This document shows positions 8,165 through 16,473 of a stretch of DNA of 47,211 bases, piece by piece. The notes under the pieces were generated by a model that was given only the letters and a program-made list of their open reading frames with translations, had not been told where the DNA came from and searched no databases. The stretch lies in the IMG/VR virus record IMGVR_UViG_3300047318_000379, positions 1 to 47,211 of that record. One strand, written 5' to 3'. The stretch comes from a virus. A program made the translations under genes and the position numbers. The first letter of the stretch is position 1. Each line of letters opens with the position of its first letter.

Positions 8165-8435
8165 TAAGTATCTAGAAAAGATCGCCCTCTTTAGACCTAA
8201 ACGTCAACCTTTAACCAAATTCAAAAAAGAAGAGTTCCAAGGCCGTTTTACAGAAATGTTTGACAAGGCTGTAAAGGGTAGAAAACTGAATGCTGAGAAG
8301 GTTAAGAACTATCGTTGGAAGAACAGCATTGGCATGGTTAATAAAGAAGGTTTACTAAGTAGGCTCTTGGTTCCAAGCAAAGCTAATCCGGGCAAACATC
8401 TGGAACTGAAACATCCAGACTATAAGAAGAAATGA
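8157..8435 (+). CDS. Small very basic tagged protein (92 aa)
   Basis: Starts MTNKYLEKIALF, with one residue inserted before the common peptide. The rest is strongly basic (many Lys/Arg, few acids) and probably binds DNA or packs with it, as small basic internal proteins of other phages do. No domain recognised. It overlaps both neighbours (8 and 4 bases), so it is translated as part of the same operon. Confidence 0.75.
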   Translation: MTNKYLEKIALFRPKRQPLTKFKKEEFQGRFTEMFDKAVKGRKLNAEKVKNYRWKNSIGMVNKEGLLSRLLVPSKANPGKHLELKHPDYKKK

Positions 8436-8917
8436 ACAAATACCTAACGAAGATAGCACAACAACTTAAGGAAGAGGCTCACCCCTCTTCTCTAGGTATT
8501 GACCTTGATAAAGGAACGGACCCTGAACTACACAAATGGCTCATAGCAGTCACCTTATTTTCTAAGCCAATTCAGCGTAGTGTTGCTGCTCGTACTTCTA
8601 TGCAGTTATCTTCGGAAGGTATTGATAGCCCGGAAGCTATTGGTAAAGCTGGCTATTCAAATCTATTAGAATCTCTACAGAGGGGTCACTATTCTCGCTA
8701 TGATGAGAGCACTGCTAAAACCCTTCTTATACAAGCCAAACAGCTGCATGACCAGTATGGATCTATCTCTGATTTCGTAGCCCGAAGAACACCGGAAGAG
8801 ATACGAAAAGAAATCATAAACCTAAGAGGTATTGGTCCTATGGGTAGTAAACTTTTCGTAGAAGGACTTGAGCCACATTTACAAAAGTTTCAAAAACCAG
8901 TCGAACATCCTGTATAA
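8432..8917 (+). CDS. Endonuclease III-like HhH DNA repair protein with N-terminal tag (161 aa)
   Basis: Tag MNKYLTKIA, then an all-helical domain (residues about 25-150) with the layout of the HhH-GPD/endonuclease III superfamily: LHKWLIAVTLFSKPIQRSVAA near the start and the helix-hairpin-helix LRGIGPMGSKLFVEG near residues 136-151. Family members remove damaged bases or act as AP lyases. I do not see the C-terminal Fe-S cysteines of canonical endonuclease III, and catalytic Lys/Asp residues cannot be placed with confidence. It sits just before a DNA ligase, consistent with excision repair. Confidence 0.7.
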   Translation: MNKYLTKIAQQLKEEAHPSSLGIDLDKGTDPELHKWLIAVTLFSKPIQRSVAARTSMQLSSEGIDSPEAIGKAGYSNLLESLQRGHYSRYDESTAKTLLIQAKQLHDQYGSISDFVARRTPEEIRKEIINLRGIGPMGSKLFVEGLEPHLQKFQKPVEHPV

Positions 8918-8944
8918 TAGAAGATTACGAAAGATATTTACTAA

Positions 8945-9829
8945 ATGTTCGCACGCCAACCTTATAAAGAACAAGAAGACTGGACGACTCTTAAAGATCC
9001 AGTAGCCACTGTTAAATATGATGGAGCTCACTATTTTTTAGCTGTTAAAGATGACGGGGCTTTAACTTTCCATTCCAGACGACCTAGTGTTAAAGGAGGC
9101 TTCCCTGAAAGAACCGAAAAGCTTCCGCACCTTACTACTAAAAAATTCCCAGAGCTTTCGGGTAATGTGTATTCAGTAGAGTTAATTCACACAGGTCATA
9201 AAAAGGAAAATAAAGAATCTCATCCAGCAGTGAGTGGACTTCTCAATTCTTTAGCTCCAAAATCAATCGCTGACCAAAAAGAAAAAGGCCCTATCAGGGC
9301 TGTTCTGATTGATGTTATAAACCCACCTTTACCTACGTATAAAGATAAGCTCTTACATATGAAAGATGTGGAGAAGAAGATTGGCAAACCAGATTTAGTC
9401 TTTGTTCCTGAACCAGCCATTACAAAAGAAGCTATCGTAAAACTTATTACTAAAACCAAAGTTCATGGTCACGAAGGAGTTATTATTACTTCTTTAACTA
9501 CCCCTGAAGCAACGAATCCCCGTATCAAAATTAAACATAAAAATACGTATAACCTTCGAGTAACAAAGATTCAGCAAGAGATAGATATGCACGGCAAACC
9601 TAAAGAACAGGCAGGAGCTTTAATTGTAGAAGATGCTATTGGAAGAGAAGTGGCTTCAGTAGGTACGGGTCTTAGCAGAGAATTAAAACAAGAAATCTGG
9701 AAAAACAAAGGTGACTGGATTGGTCGCTTGATCCAAGTGGAGACTATGGGTACCGTCAAAGAAAAGGGTAGACTTAGAGCGCCTGTCTATAATGGAGATG
9801 CAGATGGGGACATTGATTTAGTAGAGTAG
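8945..9829 (+). CDS. ATP-dependent DNA ligase (294 aa)
   Basis: Seals nicks through a covalent lysyl-AMP. Motif I is KYDG (K24). Further motifs are HSRRP, VYSVELIHTG (motif III), EGVIITS (motif IV) and KIKHK (motif V). An OB-fold-like tail follows from about residue 205 (GALIVEDAIGREVASVG). It is short, like viral minimal ligases. There is no clear Shine-Dalgarno. Together with the separately encoded LigD-type phosphoesterase at 3414, the operon supplies two of ligase D's activities in trans. A promoter motif begins one base after the stop. Confidence 0.9.
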   Translation: MFARQPYKEQEDWTTLKDPVATVKYDGAHYFLAVKDDGALTFHSRRPSVKGGFPERTEKLPHLTTKKFPELSGNVYSVELIHTGHKKENKESHPAVSGLLNSLAPKSIADQKEKGPIRAVLIDVINPPLPTYKDKLLHMKDVEKKIGKPDLVFVPEPAITKEAIVKLITKTKVHGHEGVIITSLTTPEATNPRIKIKHKNTYNLRVTKIQQEIDMHGKPKEQAGALIVEDAIGREVASVGTGLSRELKQEIWKNKGDWIGRLIQVETMGTVKEKGRLRAPVYNGDADGDIDLVE

Positions 9830-9830
9830 A

Positions 9831-9842
9831 TTTTGGTATAAG
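9831..9842 (+). promoter_or_regulatory. Phage promoter motif TTTTGGTATAAG
   Basis: Perfect motif starting two bases after the ligase stop codon ends, followed three bases later by AGTA, then ATACTTATAT. The copy at 36349 has the same downstream sequence. It drives the small gene at 9876. Confidence 0.7.
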
Positions 9843-9875
9843 GATAGTATCTACAACTATACTTATATCTTGATC

Positions 9876-10124
9876 ATGATTAACCCTCCCATAGCAATAG
9901 GAAATACTCCTGTGTTGGTCCTTAAGGATCAATTTGTTACGATCCACAAGAAACCTTTTAAAGCATTTAGAGGTTTGAAGAAATTTCAGTACAACTACAC
10001 AACTCAAATGGTTCGCATCGTGGTAACAAAGTTTAACAACACTACCACTATCGAATATCCTCTCAAGGGTCAAAGCACTACAAGGCTTCAACAGTTGGAA
10101 GAAGAATTTCGAAAAATTCATTAG
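9876..10124 (+). CDS. Unknown small protein (82 aa)
   Basis: Not recognised. Basic, beta-rich looking protein (VTIHKKPFKAFRGLKKFQYNY). ATG 9876 is preferred; a TTG six bases upstream is in frame. No Shine-Dalgarno is visible in a leader of about 25 bases. It forms a single-gene unit between the promoter at 9831 and the terminator at 10136. Confidence 0.65.
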   Translation: MINPPIAIGNTPVLVLKDQFVTIHKKPFKAFRGLKKFQYNYTTQMVRIVVTKFNNTTTIEYPLKGQSTTRLQQLEEEFRKIH

Positions 10125-10135
10125 TCACAAAAATT

Positions 10136-10162
10136 AAAGCCCGGTTTCATCCGGGCTTTTTT
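10136..10162. terminator. Bidirectional Rho-independent terminator
   Basis: Perfect 9-bp stem AAAGCCCGG / CCGGGCTTT with a 6-base loop. Six T follow on the plus strand and A-rich sequence precedes, so it can serve both the plus gene ending at 10124 and the minus operon ending at 10167. Confidence 0.9.
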
Positions 10163-10166
10163 AGTT

Positions 10167-11339
10167 TTATCCTTTGATTCTTATCGGAGTATTCTCTTTG
10201 ATCCTACCTTCTTTCAAAGCTTTCAGAGCATCAAGTTCAGTGTCAAATTCCACGGTCTTTTGAGCTTCATCCGGTTCTGTCATATATACCGATCCGATAA
10301 TAGCTTCATGTCCAGGAGCAACCATAGAATTACCTAAACCTCTACGGTAGTCATGGATATGGTGTTCTGGTAGAAGTTTCTTTTTAGCTTCCTCAACTGC
10401 TTCAGGTGTCATTGGCACTTGTATAGTCAGAGCATCTCCATCGTAGTCACCAGCGTATAAAGGAAGGTGCAATGGATTCAATCCAATAGTCTTACCCTTA
10501 ATAGGAACAGCAAAGTGAGCAGTAACGTTAGTCCTCATCAGCGTAGGTGCTCGGTTAAGTATGATAGGAACCTGCTTAATCAATTTACTAAGAGAAGCTT
10601 GTGCAGCTGGGTTTCTGGACTCTACGGCATTTTTAGCAGAAACATAGTCAAAGCCTTGTTTAGTTAAATCACGAAGTAAGTGGAACTGAAAAGTTGTCCA
10701 CAGCATATCTTCGGGAATAGCAGCTTCGTTAAAACCAAGATTAGGCTCTGCGTAAATGGTTCCACGACCAGAGAAGTCTTGTTTCTTACTTAGGAGTTTT
10801 GAGTGGAACAATCCACCCTTCGGACCTGAAGTACCGCTAATTTGCTTTATATAGCCCTTCAAGCTTTTCCCACGACTTGCGCCACTGATTGCATCACCTA
10901 GACCGAAAACAGCCTTAGCGCCTGCGTAGAGGTCTCTACGGGCATCCATGAGCTGGTTGTTAGGATATATATCTTTGTTGTACTTAAGAGGCTCATTTAC
11001 AAGCATGTGATCTCTATACAACATATTTACATCGGCGTAAGTAATGTTGTTATTACCTTCAACCATTGTAGGTCTAGTCAAAGGCGGAGCCACTGGTATA
11101 TTTCGTAAAATATACGCTTGCTGTGGTTTAAGCTCCGACTTACGAAGTCCTTCTAGATACTTAAGCTTTTTTACTAAGTCATCTTTTTTACTAGGACTCT
11201 TAGTTGTTTTAATTTCTTGCTTAATACCTTCGAATTGTTTATTAATGTCTACTTTACCAAGTAACATCTCAAAGGCAGGACCGCCTGCAATAAGAAGGTT
11301 TGTATCAGCATCTGGTTTTTGAGTCGTTGGTTTTGCCAT
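10167..11339 (-). CDS. rpoC: RNA polymerase beta' subunit, middle (active-site) piece
   Basis: A 390-aa polypeptide equal to roughly E. coli beta' residues 170-560. After a short leader it reads GGPAFEMLLGKVDINKQ, then RNIPVAPPLTRP, KGGLFHSKLLSKKQDFSGR (RNAP lid/rudder area), ILNRAPTL and the catalytic loop YAGDYDGDALTIQVP. The three Mg-binding Asp are kept, while the Asn before them in bacterial NADFDGD is Ala and the Ala is Gly. It ends at the position of bacterial VRITE, here IRIKG. There is no clamp N-terminus; that part is fused to beta. Last gene of the minus-strand late block, two bases after the papain-like gene and just before a terminator. Confidence 0.96.
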   Translation of the reverse strand: MAKPTTQKPDADTNLLIAGGPAFEMLLGKVDINKQFEGIKQEIKTTKSPSKKDDLVKKLKYLEGLRKSELKPQQAYILRNIPVAPPLTRPTMVEGNNNITYADVNMLYRDHMLVNEPLKYNKDIYPNNQLMDARRDLYAGAKAVFGLGDAISGASRGKSLKGYIKQISGTSGPKGGLFHSKLLSKKQDFSGRGTIYAEPNLGFNEAAIPEDMLWTTFQFHLLRDLTKQGFDYVSAKNAVESRNPAAQASLSKLIKQVPIILNRAPTLMRTNVTAHFAVPIKGKTIGLNPLHLPLYAGDYDGDALTIQVPMTPEAVEEAKKKLLPEHHIHDYRRGLGNSMVAPGHEAIIGSVYMTEPDEAQKTVEFDTELDALKALKEGRIKENTPIRIKG

Positions 11340-11341
11340 AG

Positions 11342-11836
11342 TTACTTTCGTACTTCAAATTTCAATTTAAGAATCTTAGATAAATCATAAGGGGAAACCA
11401 TTTTCCCAGGAGAATTCCATCCAGCGTTTATCAATATGTCTTGTACATATTCGGAACAGACTTTATCTTTTAATGAACTTACTCTTTCTTTAATTCTAAA
11501 TAAGTTGTATATTCCTAGAAGTATAAATGAAATGATACCATAATTTACCCTTACCCTTAAGGATTCTAGTATATCAGTTCTTACTTTATTTCTATCAACA
11601 GGACATTCAAATACATCAAAATTAATGTCTGCAAATTGACTCAGAGGAATTAAGTGATTATGCCCAGAATTAATCTCTGCCATCCAAAGTCCACCGTTAA
11701 GCCAGATAGATATACCTGTATGAGTATAGGGGCTACGGGTAAATATTTCTGTTAATTTGGATATAATACCAGAATGCTTTCTGATATTTATAATATCCCC
11801 TGTTTTTATTTTCTTACGTGCTTCAGTATAGTTCAT
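11342..11836 (-). CDS. Permuted NlpC/P60 (papain-like) peptidase/amidase
   Basis: 164 aa. Layout of the circularly permuted YiiX-type group: GDIINIRKHSG at the start, the His motif SPYTHTGISI, MAEINSG with an acidic residue, and a C-terminal VCSEYVQDILINAGW carrying the likely catalytic Cys. A hydrophobic segment (ISFILLGIYNLF) lies between. Family members cut peptidoglycan or other amide bonds. Its place beside tail-fibre genes suggests a tail- or virion-associated wall enzyme, but that is inference. Confidence 0.75.
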   Translation of the reverse strand: MNYTEARKKIKTGDIINIRKHSGIISKLTEIFTRSPYTHTGISIWLNGGLWMAEINSGHNHLIPLSQFADINFDVFECPVDRNKVRTDILESLRVRVNYGIISFILLGIYNLFRIKERVSSLKDKVCSEYVQDILINAGWNSPGKMVSPYDLSKILKLKFEVRK

Positions 11837-11857
11837 AATTATTATAAAATTACTACT

Positions 11858-12523
11858 TTAAGTTTCTCCAAAAGCTGGAGGCCATCCCGTTGAGAAGTTA
11901 TAAATTGAAGGGCTTGCTGAAGCTTCCATAATTGCTTTATGAGTTTCGGCTTGTTTAAAAACAGCTGCTTCTTGATCTTCTAATGCTTGTACTATATCAT
12001 GAATTAACTGGATAGTTATAGGAATAAAACTATTATCCATAGTCTTCCAATAAACAGGCCCAGAAGCAGTTTGTAAAATAGTTGTCCCAGGGGATCCTGC
12101 GATGGCTAATTTAAATGCTTTATTATCCAAGGTAAGATACTGAGTTCTACTAACTATATCTGTTTGAAACCATTTACCAGCGACTGGCACTCCAGTGCCA
12201 ATTGTTCTACGTAAACGTTCAACTTTTATTTCTTCCCACTTATCTAATTTAGCCTGCGTTTTGAGAGCAGTTATTTCCTCAGCAGATCTTGGGATAATTT
12301 GCCAAGCTTGGAACCATACCCCTTCTATAGTTAGATGCGGAGCAATTTCTACGGCGTATTCTGTAACAGGATTACAATCTGGAAGAGTCGGTGTAATTTC
12401 TGCAAAACCCAGTCCTTCTATCATTTCATCAGTTAGTACACTGGGGGCGGACCAGTTAGGACGTAAAATTCTTACATCTGAATGCGAGCGTGCTATTTCT
12501 AAAGTATTTGTATCTATCCACAT
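11858..12523 (-). CDS. Tail-fibre-associated protein with DUF4376-type domain
   Basis: The C-terminal half (WEEIKVERLRRTIG, KWFQTDIVSRTQYLTL, then AETHKAIMEA) matches the phage tail domain DUF4376, found in tail fibre or fibre-assembly proteins. The N-terminal part (about 95 residues) is not recognised. Two in-frame starts exist. The ATG at 12532 abuts the GGAG with no spacing, while that at 12523 has nine bases and follows the upstream stop directly, so it is preferred. Confidence 0.8.
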   Translation of the reverse strand: MWIDTNTLEIARSHSDVRILRPNWSAPSVLTDEMIEGLGFAEITPTLPDCNPVTEYAVEIAPHLTIEGVWFQAWQIIPRSAEEITALKTQAKLDKWEEIKVERLRRTIGTGVPVAGKWFQTDIVSRTQYLTLDNKAFKLAIAGSPGTTILQTASGPVYWKTMDNSFIPITIQLIHDIVQALEDQEAAVFKQAETHKAIMEASASPSIYNFSTGWPPAFGET

Positions 12524-12524
12524 A

Positions 12525-13382
12525 TTATACATCTCCTGTTAAAGTTGAAGGGAAGGCTCGGCCTGCTCCCCAGATAATTCTTACTGCACCATTACCTCCT
12601 GCATTTGGACCGCTATTAGATAAACTACTATTAGTACCGCCACCTCCAGCTCCATATAATCCACCGGCACCAATAACACCTCCAGAATTGAAGCCTCCAT
12701 TAGAACCTCCAGAGCCTCCATTAATATTGGTAGCAGTAGTTCCACCGGTACCATTGGCACCTTGGCCTAGTAGCCCAACTCCTCCACCTCCTCCAAATAG
12801 AGATGTACCTCCACCTCCTGCCCCACCAGTTCCGGCACTTCCCCCGGATGCACCGTCTGCACTCCCCCCAACTCCACCTGTTCCAGCGTATCCGCCAGCT
12901 CCACCTCCTCCACCTGTCCAATTGGGAGCATTAGTGTAATCAAGGGTACCGACTCCTCCATTACCCCCATTACCTCCACCAGTTCCAACAAAAGTACCAC
13001 CAGCGCCACCTCCCCCCGCTTCATTAAGTCCACCTCCCCCTAAACCACCCATAACAGTTGAGGTATTAATAAAATAGGAGTTGGTACCATTGATACCAGA
13101 TATAGATCCATTCGTAGGCTTACCCCCGGTTCCAACTACTACAGTATAAGAAGTTCCAGGAACTACATCGATATTATTTTTCCAACCTAGGCCCCCTCCC
13201 CCTCCACCTCCGCCCGCACCAGCTGTGTTAGATCCTGCACCACTACCGCCTCCTCCAACGCAAACTACACAAACAGAGGTAACTCCTGCAGGGCATACCC
13301 AAGAGAAAGTTCCTGGGGTTGTATGAGCGACTTGACTGGGAGCAGCTATTATGTCTACTGAACCCATACTTGTACTAAACAT
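12525..13382 (-). CDS. Glycine-rich phage adhesin/tail protein (285 aa)
   Basis: Starts with a short beta region ending TFSWVCPAGVTSVCVVCVGGGGSG, the typical opening of glycine-rich phage tail proteins. About 200 residues follow with repeated runs of 3-8 Gly, then INGGSGGSNGGF and a C-terminal GGNGAVRIIWG. Such Gly-rich segments form polyglycine bundles in receptor-binding adhesins of T4-like phages. Likely host-recognition tip protein. Its start overlaps the stop of the large fibre gene upstream. Confidence 0.82.
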   Translation of the reverse strand: MFSTSMGSVDIIAAPSQVAHTTPGTFSWVCPAGVTSVCVVCVGGGGSGAGSNTAGAGGGGGGGGLGWKNNIDVVPGTSYTVVVGTGGKPTNGSISGINGTNSYFINTSTVMGGLGGGGLNEAGGGGAGGTFVGTGGGNGGNGGVGTLDYTNAPNWTGGGGGAGGYAGTGGVGGSADGASGGSAGTGGAGGGGTSLFGGGGGVGLLGQGANGTGGTTATNINGGSGGSNGGFNSGGVIGAGGLYGAGGGGTNSSLSNSGPNAGGNGAVRIIWGAGRAFPSTLTGDV

Positions 13383-16300
13383 TAATAATTACTCCCGCCT
13401 GTACGACCATAAGTGTTAGTACCATCACAAGTAAACACATAGATATCAACTTTACCATTAACACTTGTAGCACTAGGAGCAGTTCCCCCAGCCCATTTGA
13501 TTGTAGAACCTCCTGCCCAAGTTAGAGTATGTACACCCCCGTAGGCAACTAGAAGGGTGTATCCTTTACCTGCTATAGAAGTCGGTAAAGTAATAGTAGC
13601 ATTGGCGTTAGTAGTAAGTTTCTGTATAGTACCATTAGACAATGAAACTGTGAAGGAGGATCCTGCCGCTGGAGCATACAAAGTTTCTATATAATCCGTA
13701 ATAGTAGGATTTGTCAGAGTTGGGTTAGCAGAGTTTGCCTTTAAATTCAATGCTGTTTGCTGTGCTGTACTAACTGGTTTATTAGCATCACTCGTATTAT
13801 CCACATTACCAAGTATAGTGATGTTTGCAGTACCATCGAATGATATTCCGTTAATAGTGCGTGCAGTAGCAAATTTAGTTGCTGTGGCTGAATTTCCACC
13901 GATATTCAAAACAGTAGCCGTACCTGTCAAACTTGTCCCAGGACCTATAAAATCAGTACCGGTGACTGTGCCAGTTGCTGAGATGTTGCCTGTAACCGTA
14001 GCAAGTCCTTGGGCCAGTCGCAGCACTTCAGCCGTAGTTACAAGAGAGGCAGATCCTTTGGATGACACGTTGAAACGTAAGTCTCCACTGTAACCCCCAG
14101 TGTTGTAACTCAGAATCGACGCTTGTTTATTCGTTGACGTACCATAGAACGAGACCCCATCATTAGCGTTGATTCCATCCGAACCACTGGCTAGTACCAG
14201 TTTAGTATCCGGCAAGTTCATACCAATACCTAAACGTCCAGACGCATCCAGACGCATCTTCTCAGCGTTGTTGGTGACAAAGACAACAACACCATCTAAT
14301 GCGGAACCACCCCGATGGAAATTAAAGCCTGCTGCTAAGCCTGGGCCAGCACCTACATATTCCATACCAAATGAGGCATGTGACGAGTTGATTGTAGTGC
14401 CAATACCATTTTTAGCGGTAAGCTGGAAATTAGCGTCAGAAGCACCACGGGCCAGGATTGCTCGCGTGGAGCCAGCAGTGCTATTAGTGATATCCAAAAT
14501 ATTGGCAGCACCACCAATCTGCAAGCTACCACTAAGCGCACCTCCAGTCAGAGGTAGAGTGTTTTCAACGTAGGCCATGGTCATGACAGACCAGCCGGTG
14601 CCACCAGCAGCAGCCCACTTGTGCAGAATACGCTGTTGAGATTTATTGAAGTATAGAGCATTAAATCCACCACCAGTTGCGTCAGCGTAGGTAGAAAGAT
14701 CAATAATATCAGCGAAAGCACCTGAGGTGTCATTCTCAAATCCAAAACGGAAGCGACCTCCGGAAGCATATCCAAGTCCTGTTAATGGATTGCTTATAGT
14801 ACGAGAATCTAAGGAAGCTACTGATGTACCTGCCCAACCTGGTGCCTTTATTGAGGGGGTGTACCCTAAAGCTGTGGTTACATTAGCAAGGGTCAAACTA
14901 GTGACGTTGACAGCCGTTGTAGCAGTAGCAGCGTTACCACCGATACTTAATCCAGCAGCAGTACCTGTAAGGCCGGTGCCAGCGCCTGCAAAAGAGAGGG
15001 CTGACAAGGCTCCTGTCGAAGGTACGAAGGACAGATTGTTGGAGACATACTGAGGTAGTCCGTTACCACTTGAGCGGTTGAACGAGAGAAATACAGGACT
15101 GGCGTACGCATTATCCAGATTAACGTCTATCAATCCAGTAGAATTGGATTTGCCTGTAATGTTGATAGCCCAACTACCTGAAGCCCCAGTACCAGTTAAC
15201 GTAGGAGCGTATAGGTTGAAGTTTTGGCTTGCCAGAATAGTGCGCCAAGCAGTCCATGAACCCCCTCCAAGTGCCGTATTACCGGAGCGTGTGTACATTG
15301 CACCATCAGTATAGGCAGTGTAAGTCTGAGTGATAGTGTCACTACCCGCCACACACGAAACAAATAGCTGACCGTAATTACCTCCTGGAGAAGAGTTAAT
15401 ACCAGCACTACCAGTTTTGTAGAATCCAGGAGTAAGAATGGTGTTAAGGTCCAATCCATCCGCTAGTATGGCACCAGCAAGACTTCCGTCATGCCATAGC
15501 TTACGCCAAGAACCCCAAATATCACCTGATGAGTATCCAGTTACCTTACGTATTGTGTAATCTTCGGTAGGACCGTTGGAAGAGAACAGTTGGAAGGTAC
15601 CTGCATCAGAGCTTGATCCAGATGCTCGTCTGGCTTCAAGTGTAACACCGGAAAGTACTGGAAAATTGGTACTACCGGAGGAATTAACTAGAAGATCAAA
15701 ACCAATACCACGATCAACGTTTGCATCTATGGCACTTGTGCCTAGTATTGATAACTTTGAGGCTGAAGCTGCCGCACCTGCCGATGTAATATATCCTGGA
15801 CCATTGGTAAGCTGGTTCAAGTTGGTCAGCGTTGCAGAATTCCAAATTTGATTGTTGTTGTAGTACCCAACGCCCAGCTTGCTGCTGAAACTACCTTCTA
15901 AGCCAAACATCGAAGTGGCCATCTGAAGATTGCCCATACCAACTGCTTGCACAGCTGCTCTTACTGTATAAGTGGAGGCATGGTTATGGTAAATCTCCAA
16001 ACCAGTACCTGCTACAGAAATACGTAACAGAGGATGATTTGAAGTGTTGTCTGCCAAGGCTACAGCCGTGAGAGTCCATGCACCACCTGACTGAGTAACA
16101 ATATATGTAGCACCAGTATAAGTGCCAGTACTCAAAGTCATAAGGTTAATGCGATACCCATAACCGTTTACCAGCAAATTTCCACCAGTAGGCAAAGGCA
16201 AGGTTACAAAAGTAGCTGTGGGAATACTATAGTCGTTATACGCTTGTGATTGATTACTGGCTTGAAGCGGAGTATAGCCAAGTGCAGAAGTAACATTTCC

Positions 16301-16471
16301 ACTAGTAATTCCAGTAAGTGAACCAGACCATTTAGCACCATCCCAGTATAGAGGACATTTATCGGTAGTTGACCATATACTACTACCGCTTCCATAGCTA
16401 GGAACTGGGGTAGCGGCATTGGTACTCACTGCCATCGGAGATAGCAGAAAATAATCTAATTCGATTGTCAT
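13382..16471 (-). CDS. Large tail fibre protein with pyocin-knob-like domains (1029 aa)
   Basis: Long repetitive fibre: ALGYTPLQ/ALGYTPS repeats, several GTGLTGTA and GNAATATT segments, and two knob-like modules (around GSWRKLWHDG and GGSWTAWRTI) as in pyocin/fibre 'knob' domains. A C-terminal NGTIQKLTTNANATITLP-type cap resembles fibre tail domains. It probably forms a trimeric receptor-binding fibre. The middle (about 13.9-16.3 kb) is GC-richer than the flanks, consistent with modular exchange. Overlaps the next gene by one base. Confidence 0.88.
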   Translation of the reverse strand: MTIELDYFLLSPMAVSTNAATPVPSYGSGSSIWSTTDKCPLYWDGAKWSGSLTGITSGNVTSALGYTPLQASNQSQAYNDYSIPTATFVTLPLPTGGNLLVNGYGYRINLMTLSTGTYTGATYIVTQSGGAWTLTAVALADNTSNHPLLRISVAGTGLEIYHNHASTYTVRAAVQAVGMGNLQMATSMFGLEGSFSSKLGVGYYNNNQIWNSATLTNLNQLTNGPGYITSAGAAASASKLSILGTSAIDANVDRGIGFDLLVNSSGSTNFPVLSGVTLEARRASGSSSDAGTFQLFSSNGPTEDYTIRKVTGYSSGDIWGSWRKLWHDGSLAGAILADGLDLNTILTPGFYKTGSAGINSSPGGNYGQLFVSCVAGSDTITQTYTAYTDGAMYTRSGNTALGGGSWTAWRTILASQNFNLYAPTLTGTGASGSWAINITGKSNSTGLIDVNLDNAYASPVFLSFNRSSGNGLPQYVSNNLSFVPSTGALSALSFAGAGTGLTGTAAGLSIGGNAATATTAVNVTSLTLANVTTALGYTPSIKAPGWAGTSVASLDSRTISNPLTGLGYASGGRFRFGFENDTSGAFADIIDLSTYADATGGGFNALYFNKSQQRILHKWAAAGGTGWSVMTMAYVENTLPLTGGALSGSLQIGGAANILDITNSTAGSTRAILARGASDANFQLTAKNGIGTTINSSHASFGMEYVGAGPGLAAGFNFHRGGSALDGVVVFVTNNAEKMRLDASGRLGIGMNLPDTKLVLASGSDGINANDGVSFYGTSTNKQASILSYNTGGYSGDLRFNVSSKGSASLVTTAEVLRLAQGLATVTGNISATGTVTGTDFIGPGTSLTGTATVLNIGGNSATATKFATARTINGISFDGTANITILGNVDNTSDANKPVSTAQQTALNLKANSANPTLTNPTITDYIETLYAPAAGSSFTVSLSNGTIQKLTTNANATITLPTSIAGKGYTLLVAYGGVHTLTWAGGSTIKWAGGTAPSATSVNGKVDIYVFTCDGTNTYGRTGGSNY

Positions 16472-16473
16472 TA

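Noticed and set aside
12490-12939. Long Pro-rich open frame on the plus strand
   Set aside because: It is the antisense shadow of the glycine-rich adhesin gene (Gly codons read back as Pro) and has no ribosome site.
13400-16400. Repeat-rich region as a CRISPR array or tandem DNA repeat
   Set aside because: The repeats are imperfect, coding and in frame in a tail fibre; no constant-length repeat/spacer pattern.
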